Positions 42,821-53,800 of a stretch of 64,000 nt of DNA are shown in pieces. The DNA is from Candidatus Zixiibacteriota bacterium (lineage in GTDB: Bacteria > Zixibacteria > MSB-5A5 > GN15 > PGXB01), in assembly GCA_016933955.1 (NCBI GenBank), contig JAFGTT010000008.1, positions 1 to 64,000 of the forward strand. The letters are read 5' to 3'. The first letter of the stretch is position 1. Every line of letters starts with the position of its first letter. Both the position numbers and the translations under genes were made by a program. The notes under the pieces are model-generated. The model ran no database searches. It was not told the origin of the DNA and was given only the letters and a program-made list of their open reading frames with translations.

Positions 42821-44822
42821 AGGATAATTCTTCCAGCTTTCTGATTTCGCTTTCGGAGCGTTTGATATAATCTTTTATTTCTTCGTTTTCGGGATCGATC
42901 AGAGCCGCTTTCTTCCAGATATCGATGGCTTCCTGCAGGCGGCTTTGACCGTACAATTCAACCCCGACAAATTTGTAAGCCTTAACCAGATAATCCCGGA
43001 CCGACTGATAGTCCGGCGCCAGTCGTTCGACCTCTTCCCATTTTTCGATGGCCTTTTCCAGATCACCCTGCTCGAACATTTTTCGAGCCGTACGATATGC
43101 GGATTCGACTTCCCTGAGCAGTTCCGTACTCAGGACCGGGGCTTCGCCCCGGCCGGCCGGAGGCGTTTGTCTGGCCGGTTGATTGAGTTCCCGGACCGCC
43201 CGGTCCCGCATCTCCAGGCACCAGCGATGTTCCGGGAAGAGAACCAGAGCGCTGTCGAGAGCGGCGATGGTTTCCCGGTGATCTCCTCTATCGAAGGCCG
43301 TTACGGCCTTTTCCCTGAAAATCTGGAAAGAGACTCGCCGCATGGCCTGATTTACCCTCGGATTATCGGGGGCATACTGCCTGAGGGTATTGATTTCAAC
43401 TGCGGCGCGGTCGAGCTGTCCGTAGCTGAGCAGTGAGTCGATAACCAAAAGCCGGCTGTCGATCATTTCTTTTTCCGAGGCGATCCGCTCAATGGCCCGG
43501 TCGGCTTCGCTGATCAGATTGCGGGCATCGGAGGAATTATCTATTTCGCCAAGGGCCAGTTGACCGAAATAGCGGGCGGCCAGATAATCACCGATATTCA
43601 TCTTGGCCTGGGCCGAATCCATATACTGGGAGTAGCGCATCTTAATGGTTACCTCCTGCAACCGATCATGAATTTCCTTTGCCATCCGGCGGATGGCAGT
43701 GGTGTCGATTCCAGCTGTCCGGGCCAGGAACAGGGCCCGGTCATAAAAATCGGCGGCCTCGACCAGACGGCCCTCATCATAGCTTTGTTTCCCTGACTGC
43801 TCCAGATCGGAAACTATCCGGTTGTTCCGGTCATTGAGATGAGTATTCATCATAGTATTGAAATCCGCCTCGCGGCGTTCAGCTCGTATTCTTTCCCGAT
43901 CACTGATGGTTTTGCCGATAGCCATCGAGATACTGAACATATGCAGATTGCCGAGATCGCGATCAACCAGGGCGTAATCGAAATCAAATCCTTTGTAACT
44001 CAGGCCGCCGCCCACCGAAAGTCTGCCATCGCGCACTCCGCCCCGGAGATGAACCAGGTCGTGAAGACTGTATTCCAATCCGGCGGCAAAACGGGCCGAT
44101 ACGGATTCCGCTTTGGTCAGCCGTCCTGAGAGAGTGGTTTTATGGTTTTCATTATTGAAGGGGACCGCACCCAGAGCGACCGCCAGATCAAAAGCGGTGG
44201 GGTAATTGATACTCTGCTCGGACAACTGCAGGCCGGGTTGGACTAGGTTCCGGAGATTTACGGCCAGGTTCAGTTCTCTCAGGCGTCCCGATCCGAGATT
44301 GAGCCGTCGACCTATGGAAAGATTCAATCCGGGTGACGAGGTGGCGCTGTACTCATCGAGGGACTGGTGCTCGAATGTCACCGCCGCGCCGATATCATAA
44401 CCGGCCAGATTACGGCCATAGGCCAGGTAATAAGCCATCCGGCTGTCATTGAATTCGCCCAGCAGGAGATTGTCGGCATCACGTTTTTCGATCCCATCGA
44501 TTCCCAGCCGAAACACTCCCAAACCGATCGTTCCCCAATCCAGAATCGGCAGAACCAGCCCGAAATACTGGTAAGCGGTCTGATCGTCGTACAGCCGGCT
44601 GTGGAATCCCGATAAAACCATCCGCTCGGTGCGAGCCATCCCGGCCGGATTCCAGAAGGGAGCGGTGGCCGAGGTGTTATCGGCCTGATTGGCCCCGCCC
44701 AGCGAGAGATCACCCGCCCCGGCGCCCATAACGAAAGGTGATTCGGTTCCGCCGTCGTCCGCGGCGAAGGCGGAAAGCGGCAACAGGAGGGCCGACAATA
44801 TGTATACCAGAATTCGTCTCAT
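42810..44822 (-). CDS. PorV/PorQ-like outer-membrane barrel fused to TPR repeats
   Basis: A 670-aa exported protein. Residues 1-20 are a signal peptide (ILVYILSALLLPLSAFA). Residues about 25-310 carry the PorV/UPF0164 pattern: GAGAGDLSLGGANQA, ATAPFWNPAGMA, then regularly spaced amphipathic strands. The C-terminal half (about 330-670) is helical with TPR units (EGRLVEAADFYDRALFLAR, EQGDLEKAIEKWEEVERLAP, RLQEAIDIWKKAALIDPENE). PorV-type barrels shuttle sorting-domain proteins to the surface in type IX-like secretion; the giant protein immediately upstream has such a domain and overlaps this start by 4 bp (ATGA). Confidence 0.82.
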   Translation of the reverse strand: MRRILVYILSALLLPLSAFAADDGGTESPFVMGAGAGDLSLGGANQADNTSATAPFWNPAGMARTERMVLSGFHSRLYDDQTAYQYFGLVLPILDWGTIGLGVFRLGIDGIEKRDADNLLLGEFNDSRMAYYLAYGRNLAGYDIGAAVTFEHQSLDEYSATSSPGLNLSIGRRLNLGSGRLRELNLAVNLRNLVQPGLQLSEQSINYPTAFDLAVALGAVPFNNENHKTTLSGRLTKAESVSARFAAGLEYSLHDLVHLRGGVRDGRLSVGGGLSYKGFDFDYALVDRDLGNLHMFSISMAIGKTISDRERIRAERREADFNTMMNTHLNDRNNRIVSDLEQSGKQSYDEGRLVEAADFYDRALFLARTAGIDTTAIRRMAKEIHDRLQEVTIKMRYSQYMDSAQAKMNIGDYLAARYFGQLALGEIDNSSDARNLISEADRAIERIASEKEMIDSRLLVIDSLLSYGQLDRAAVEINTLRQYAPDNPRVNQAMRRVSFQIFREKAVTAFDRGDHRETIAALDSALVLFPEHRWCLEMRDRAVRELNQPARQTPPAGRGEAPVLSTELLREVESAYRTARKMFEQGDLEKAIEKWEEVERLAPDYQSVRDYLVKAYKFVGVELYGQSRLQEAIDIWKKAALIDPENEEIKDYIKRSESEIRKLEELSYGR

Positions 44823-47800
44823 CGTATCACCGCGATTTTTCTTCGATATTCCTCGGTTCCGCCCGAGACATACCGGGCTGTTATCCGGCAAAAATAGGTC
44901 CCCGGAAGGACATCGAAATTGCCATCGTTGCGGCCCATCCAGATATCTTCGCGATGCGGACCCGCGGCCCGGAAGGCATTATCAGCGACCCGTTTGATCA
45001 TTTCCCCGGTAATGGTGAAAATTTCGATATCGACCTGAGCCGCCTCGGGCAGATTGTAACCGATAACGGTCGGCTCGTGGGCTGGATTGAACGGATTGGT
45101 GAAATTACTGAAAGACGAGCCCAGATTTTCCGCGGCCAGGGAAATCTCCGAAGCGTACAGTGGATATGATCCATTATCCAGTATTATGTAGCATGGCGTT
45201 TCCAGATTATGATCAGCAATAGCCATGAAGGATGAATCACCGAATCTAAAAGTGTAATTTCCCGGCGCGGCGGCGCTGTCGATCTCACAGCGCAATTCCA
45301 TCTCCAGGTTGCTTCCGATCCGGATAATCAATTCCTCATCAAGCACCAGCGACAGGCTGTCCCCGACAATCTGGCTGTCGACCGCCACGACATTATCGTT
45401 AATAATCAGGGAAACCGATCGGAATACATCGGATTCAGGGGATACATAACCGGAGGCAGTACGCTGAAGAAATTTTCCGCTGACCGATGACAGGGCCAGA
45501 TCTCCCAGAGGTGAGGGATTATCATAACGAAGATGACCGGATAACACCACGGCATCAGCCTGTCCCGGATAAGCCAGCAGGGTCGGTTGCCGTCTCAGTT
45601 GCAGGGCGGGCCGTCCGGCCGGAAGGAAAATACTCGAGACACCGGTCTGGAAAGGCATCTCGAAGGCGCAACCCGCCTCTATCTGAGGGGTATGGGCGGT
45701 ATCATTGGCATCCCGGATATTAATGGCCTGGAATGAGGGGATTTCCAAAACGAAATTGTCATAAAGAGCATCACTCTCGATATCGGCGACCAGTTCCAGA
45801 GTAAGAGTGTCACCGGGAGTGACCATGATGGCGCTGTCATCGAGATCAAAAACCGTATAGCCGCTCTGAAGCCGGATAAATGACTGATAATATATATTAC
45901 CGCCCGATATACGGTACCCGATCCGATCAAACAGGTGATCGGGGTCGAGGGGAATACCGAGGGTATCCAGTACCGTCAGCCGGATATCCTGGATATCCAG
46001 CGAGGCGAATCCGGAGTCGGCCGGGTATTCGATAAAAATATCAAACAAAGGCAGGGCATCGACACCGCCGACGACCGATTCCGGCAGGCGGGAAACCAGG
46101 CACAACTCGGGAGGAATGGCCGGATATTCAAATCCGGCGAAACTGGAATTGATCGGAAAGATCGATTCCGAGGCCAGGGTATAATTGGTATCGGTAACAG
46201 CCTGGAGAAGCGACCCGGAACTGAGATCGCGAATCACAAAGGCGGTACTGTCGGCGATGTGCAGGGCAAATCCCGAATAGGCGGGCATATTCCCGATCAT
46301 TACCTGGATTTTCAAAGAGTCAATTTCCCCGGGACTCAGAGTGATAGGGGAATTGAGCTGGATATCAAGCGATCCGGCGCCGATTTCGAAATCGTAGACC
46401 GAAGCGATGACTGTCGACTGGCGCACCAGGCGGACTTCATCTAACAACTGAGGAATAACCAGGGTATCGCCGAAATTATCGACGAACGCCATCGAGAGAC
46501 CGGTCAATTGAATCTGGGAACTGCCCGATTCTCCGGGATGGAACAGACGCAACCGGAGGACATCGACATTATACTGGCCGAAATTGACAGCCGGCGGCAG
46601 GAGCGATTCATACGAAAGGGCCATGGTCTGCGAGGGATCATCGATCCGGCAGGAAGCGGTCCGCATCGGAAAAGGAGTGGCCGGACTGATGGTGACCGGC
46701 TGATCGGCATTTTGATCGACGATGACAATGGCTTGTTCATCGGTAATTGCCAGAGCGAAATTATCGGCCAGAGCCAGGCTGTCAATGTCCACCAGCAGGG
46801 TGAACTGGTACTGCTGACCGGAGGTTATTATAATCGGTTCGGAAAAATCCATTAATATTTCGGGCTGGTCCGGGATATTGTCGATGATGCATAGATTGGT
46901 GTAGCCGGTGGCCAGGACCATCCGGGAAAGAGCCTCGGAGGCATTCATCGGCTGGCCGGAACCATTCTCGATCACGATCCGCAGACTGTCAAGTCTCAGT
47001 GAAGCCAGCGAGGAGGAAGTATCGGGTTGGAGAATTCTCACGCTGAACGGGAAAACATTGGTCTGTCCCCGGGTGACGGAGGTCGGGATAGTATTAATCA
47101 TTTGCACGACAACGCTGTCCGGAGCGATCTGTATGGTTATCGGTTCGGTTTCAACCAGGGCCGAGGTATCATTGATATCATTGGCCACCGCCCGCATTCT
47201 CCACAGGACCATTCCGGCCGAATCGGCCGTGAAATGGAAGGTGAAGGTTGTGGTTTCGTCGACGGCCAGGTTTACCGGCCCGGCCTCGGTCGAATCCAAG
47301 GTTACCAGCGAGGAATCGGAGATATAGGTGATTTCGCCGGTGATATTATCGATGGGATTCAGGCTGATATTGGTCACATTCATCCTGACGGCGATTTCCT
47401 GGCCGACGGAATAGGTTTCATTCAAAGGTTGTACTGCCAACGCCAGACCGGAGGTTGAGACAGTGAAAATTTCCGCGGCAACCAGCACCCGGTCGAGCGG
47501 ACCATCATTGAGAGAACTGTAATGGCAGCCGTTCAGCGGCAATTTGGCGCGGAAGGCGGTTCCCGGGGTGGCACTCAGGGAAACATCTCCGAGGACGAAT
47601 AGAATCGGAGCCGGATCGATAATTTCCAGGTTCAGCCCATCGGTCTGCCACAGACTGTCAACATAATTGAAAACGGCCAAAAGGGAATCGGTTTCCTGCC
47701 AGGTACTGTCATGATTGAGATCTATCCAGAGTTCCAGCGGCTCAATATCGGAGCTGTCGGCATCGAAAAGATTGTCAATGACAATGGTTTCGAGAGTGTC

Positions 47801-50800
47801 CGGTTGGTCGCCGTTCAGGGCCGGAATGAAGGCAAACAGGGTGACCGAGGTATCGCCGGGAGCCAGGGTCCGTGATTCCAGCGGCAGAGTCTTGTACTGC
47901 TGATAAACCGAACCATCGACCACCAGGTAACCGCCATTGGTCAGGGGCAGATTGCCGTTGACATTAACCGGTTCGAGGAAACTGAAATCGGTCGGGGCAT
48001 TGATGGAGACAGCCAGGCTGTCGGAATCGATTATGTCCGGAGGCACATCAATGACGACAAAAAAGTATGAAAGCGATTCGGCCGGGAGAGCGACATTCAA
48101 CCCGGTCAGGCTGAGTTTGCCGTCGGAGAAATAGCCGGTGGCAATCAGGGAATCGCGCTGGTAGGTCCGGTTTCGATCGGCATCATAGTACAACGCCACC
48201 TGGCCCAGCTCATGATCGGCAAAGTCCAGATCCGAGCGGCTGTGCGAAATATTGGTGAAAGTTATACTCCGAAGAGTCTGATCCCGGTCAAGATATCCAT
48301 TGTAAAGGGCAAAACTCAGGGCCATGTTGTTTTTCGAACCGGGATATATGATTGTGCTGGAGGCCGGGATGGCGATGGCCGTGACCCGGTTGGAGGGGAT
48401 AATCAGATGCGAGGCGGAACTCACCGCCGCCTTATCGTCAGGACCGATCAGATCGGATTTATACCGGGCGCCCGCCACCGGGATGCCGAACCGCAGAGTC
48501 CCGCCGTTAAATTGGGTATTGGCGATATCGATAGTGACATAAAAGGCGGCCCCGGTTGAAGGAACCGGGTAATTCAGATTGGTGATTTCCCAGTAGCTGT
48601 TGAAAAAACCGAATTGACCGAGTGAGGCATCACCGACCGAAATTCCGTCCTGGCCATCATCGGCCCAGAGCTTGACCGTAATCGGGGCATCATTAAGGCC
48701 CTGCCCGTCGGCATTAATCAGTTGCAGGGTCGACAGAATATCGTCGGCATAACCATTCCCCGGAAGGGTGAAACTGAAAACCATCTGGTTGACCTGTCCC
48801 CCGACAAGGGTTTTGCCGGGTATGGCGTCGATAACGATTCGTTCCGCCTGATAAGCATTTATGGTAAAGGACTCGGTGTTCCGAAGCGGGAAGGAACCTT
48901 CAATAACAGTTGTTTCGCTGAAATAGATATCCGATGAATCGGCCGGGCCGATATTAAGAGTATTGCCGTTTTTGCCATTCTCCGCATCAAGGGCCAGAGT
49001 TACAGCCAGGTCGATCGTCCCGCCGTTGGAGGACAGCACCAGATTGCCGGTGGTCAACATACAGGTCCCGTCAACCAGAACAGCCGTGGCCAGCAGGGAA
49101 TCGGTATCGCCGATATTTTCAATATCATCATCCCGATCAAGATAAATCAGAACACTGTCGATCTGGCTGTCGAGCAGGGCTTGTTCGACTTCTTCAATAT
49201 CTTCGGCGTACAGGGTCAGCCGAAGGCTGTCGATTGTCCTTTGATTGTTATAGCCGTTGATTATCTGCAGGCCCAGAATCGGAGGTGTTTCATATCCGGG
49301 AATCACTTCATCAGATTTAATATCATATGTCTTGATGGCTACCGCTTCCGAAGTCTGGATGGTGATGGTGTCCAGGGGGGTGGTGGCGCTGTCGATCGGG
49401 CCATCATTATTGGAGCTGACGTTAAGGCCATTTTGAGGGATATTGAAAGATATCGTGGCGCCGTTATCGGGGTAGTCGGCCAGAAAGGCCCCAACATAAA
49501 AGCGTTGCAGGGGATGAGTCATGGCGGCTTTAAAGCCGCTGACCACCCAGCGATTGCCGGTAAAGACCAGGCGGCCGAGCCGGATTTCGGCACCCGAACC
49601 ATTCCAGATATTATTGGCATTGTCCTGGTACAGCACCAGCGAATCGAAATCGGATTCGGCGGCTGTTTCGGTATTGACAATACTGAACAGATTCAAAGTA
49701 TCTTTATCATAGCCGTTGCAGGGAATATCTACTGCAAAAACATTATAAGCCGAAGCAATGGGGCTGATTTCCGTCAGCCCGGTGCTGATTTGAACCAGTT
49801 GCTCGGCCACGAGACCGTCGATGACGGCAACTCCGAGCGAATTAACCGTGGCCGGACCGGTCACCGGAGTTCCATCGAAGGTTTCGATATCGGCGGCCGG
49901 GTGAATGAGGACATCGAGAGTATCACCATCGCACGGATACAGATCAATATTCGCACCGACCAGAAAGGTCCGGCCCTCATCGGGCGGGATGACGACCGAA
50001 GCGAATTCGAAACTGGTGGTGGTTGAAACGCTGTAATCTTCGATGGCGATCAGGCTATCGACATCGGTCAACAGCGAATCATTATCAATATCCAGATAAA
50101 GACCGGCCGAATCGACATTGGTGATAAGCTGGGGCTGGTTGCCCGAACCGCGGGAATTATCATTCAGTGTCAGCCCGGTAATACCTTTATTATTATCATA
50201 ATAATTTTCAATACGGAAGGCCAGGATGGCGTTTTGGGGTTGTCCGGGATGGACCGTTTTATTGCCGATGGCAATCCCGGTTAAGTACAATTCCTCGACA
50301 TCGATAAAACCGGTGGTATCGGCCAGATTATTAAAACTGCTGACGGCGGTAACTTTAGCCTTTCCCGGGGCCGTCGCGATAAACCTGCCGGTACTGTCAA
50401 TATCTCCGATTCGCCCGAGGGCTTTCCAGGTGATATCTCCCGGCGCCGTGATATTCATTTCGGAGTCATATCCGGTGACGGAAAAGCTGATGGTATCGCC
50501 AATATTAATATCAGCCGAATCGGGCGAGATGACAATCTGGTTCAATTCACCGGAAACGACGGTGATCTGACCGGAAGTGTCGGTCAGGCCGTATCCGGTG
50601 GCGACAATATATCCGGTTCCCGAAGTGGCGGGGCTGAAAAGACCGCCGCTATCAATAGTCCCGATTCCGCCGAGAACCGACCAGTCGGCCATGACACCGG
50701 GATCGCTCTCATTACCATCGGCATCGAGAAATATATGGCTGAAAAGGATAGTACTGTCCGCCGAAACGGTGACGGTATCGGGCGAGATAATCAATTGCGC

Positions 50801-53800
50801 CGGAACACCGGCCAGGCAGGTAATTATCCCGGTGGTATCGGCCGCGCTGTCGGAATAGACCGCCCGTATCCGTCCTGTCCCGGGCCCGGTCAAAGTCAGG
50901 TCGGTCGAGGAATTCGGACCAACCGATACGGTCCCGATTGAATCAACACCGAGAATTGTCCAGGTGGCGGAAACATCGCCGACTAAACCGCCCCCGGCCG
51001 AATATCCCCGGCAGTACAACATGGTGCTGTCGTCATCGGTGCATAAAGTAGTATCATCGAAAGGCGTCCCATCGAACCATTCAATCCGGATTGATTCGGC
51101 TTCCGATTCCCGGGCACCCATTTCCGGAGCGGTGCCGAAATACGGAAAACCGAGATCCAGCCCGGCATTGAGCGCCGGCGAACCGTACTGGAGATAGAAA
51201 TTCGCGGCGGCGGTATCGATAAATTGCGGATCGGCCGAAATACCTCCAGCCGAATCGGACACCCCGCCCAGATAATTACCATCGCTGTTATTCCAGACAT
51301 CATTAAAACCACAGATGTTGCCGGACGCTCCGCGAATACCCTCGAGATTGCCGATAAAAATATTATTAAAGACACGGGCCGTCCCGATCGTATTGGTGAT
51401 TTGAATACCGCTTGAGGCACAGTCGTAGGCGGTATTATTGTAATATTTATTATTGTCGCCATTGTAATTAAAAAAACCCCGCTGGCCGCAGGTATGAGAA
51501 ATATTACGGATAATCAGATTGTCGTCGCCATCCACCCTTATTCCCGACCAACCGATGTTATACATATAGCAGTCGCTCACCCGGCAGGAATCGCCGGTCA
51601 CATAAATGCCCTGACATCCGGCGTCGATAACCTGTACCGAACGCAGTTCGACATGATTAGCGGTCACGCTTATTCCCGCCCAGGATGCTCCGCCGTTATT
51701 GATAACGACATCGCCGTCGCCATACTTGGTATAGACAACCGGTTCCGACTCGGTTCCCCAAGTGGCCAGGTACAGGGTGCTGTCGGTCTCATAGAGGCCC
51801 GGCAGAATCCGGATAATATCGCCGGGACCGAGAAGCCCTTTTAAATCGCCGTTATCGATCGAAAGCCAAGCCGATGATGGTGTCAGGCCATCGTGGTCGT
51901 CATCACCGGCGGTGGAAACATAGTAGATACTGGAACCGGGGCCGCTGGTATCGGCGACATTGATGACAACCTTTTCGCTGTCAACCGCCAGGGAATCATC
52001 GGCGGCATAGAAAGTTACATAATATACACCCGATTGAACGAAACCGGGCGTCCAGTCGAAAGTCCCGGTCCCGTCACCGTGATCGGCCAGTGAGGCCCCG
52101 CCGGGCAGGGCGGAGGCGCTCAGGGCCGGGATCGATTCGATATCGGCGGCGGCTATATCAAAATTAAGATTGACGTTTTCTGTGGTCGCCTTGCCGCCGA
52201 TCGGAGTTAGAACCGGTAACCGGTTGCCGGCTTCGGCCACTGTAATTGTCACCGTTTCGCTGTCAGCCTCAAGAAAATCATCGGTGGCATAAAAGGTGAT
52301 ATCGTAAAGACCCGACTGAAGGTAAGTGGGAGTCCAGTCAAAAGTCCCGGTACCGTCCCCATGATCGATAAAAGAGGCCCCGTCCGGCAACACGGTTGTG
52401 GTCAGAACCGGAATAGAGGCATCGTCAAAGGCGGCAACCTCGAAATTAAGATTGATATTTTCGGTCACACTCCTGGAGCCGATCAGGCTTAAAACCGGGG
52501 CAGTGTTGGACATCTCAACCGCGCCCATATCGGGTGCCGAACCATAGTACGGATACCCCAGATCAAGAGCGGTATTCAAGCAGGGCGACAAAGCCTGCAG
52601 GCTGTAATCATCCGTGGCGGCATCGACAAAAAGCGGATTGGCCGAGATACCGCCGGCCGAATCACTTATGCCGCTGTAATCGTTACTGCTGTTTCCCCAG
52701 ACATCATTGAAGCCGCAAATATTTCCGGCATTGCCTTTCAGGCCGGTTATATTATTGGCCAGAATACAGTTAAAAACACGGGCGGTGGATTCTTTTAAAT
52801 CCATTCCATCAGCCGCACTGCCATAGATGGTGTTATGGTAATGAAGACCATAATCGCCGGAGCCCTCGTTTCTGATGCCATCATCATCGGTCCGGGCGAT
52901 GATATTGCGCATGGTCAGCGCATAAGTTCCCTCCACCCGGATGCCGTATTTGCCGATATCATGAATGAAACACCCGGCCACGGTACAGTGATCGCCCGTG
53001 ATATGCACGGCATTGTCTTCGGTGTTGGTCAGTTCTGCACCATGCAGAGCAGTATAATCCCCTTCAAGAACGAAGATAATCTTGCTTGCACCGCCGGCAT
53101 CGAAAACGGCCGGAGATTCGCCGTAGGCGGCGTAAAGGATCGGGTCATCGGAAGTCCCCGAAGTTTGTAATTCGATTTCCGCAGTCAGCGAATATAAACC
53201 GGGTAGAATATTGATCGTGTCCCCCGGCTGAATCAGGCCTTTGGTGTCGCCGTTATCGACCGAGGCCCAGGCCGAAGTGGAATCAAGGCCGTCGTTATCG
53301 TCATCGCCGGTCGGTGAGACCCAGTATACACTGCCGCCGGTCTGAATAAATTCGAGTGCTCCCAGATCCGGTTTGGAACCGATATATAGATACCCGAGAT
53401 CAAGCCCGGTATCGATAGCCGGAGAGCCGGCCTGCAATGAGAAATCGCCTCCGGCCGGATTAGTCAAAAGCGGATTGGCCGAGATACCGCCCGCGGAATC
53501 GGCGACACCGTTGATATAATTGGACGTGCTGTTGTTCCAGACATCATTGAAACCGCAGATACTGCCGGAATGGCCGTTGATACCATACATGTTATTGATT
53601 ATGATATTGTTGAACAGGCGTTCGGTGATCGCTGAATTATTGAGCATGACGCCGTTCTGGCCGCAATTGGAAATGGTGTTGTTATGGATTAGATTGTACT
53701 GCGCGACATCGAGGACATGAATGCCATCTATTGAAATTTGGTAAATCGTATTCCTCAGGAGCAGATTGCTGTCCCCTTCAAGAAAAACGGCGTGCATTCC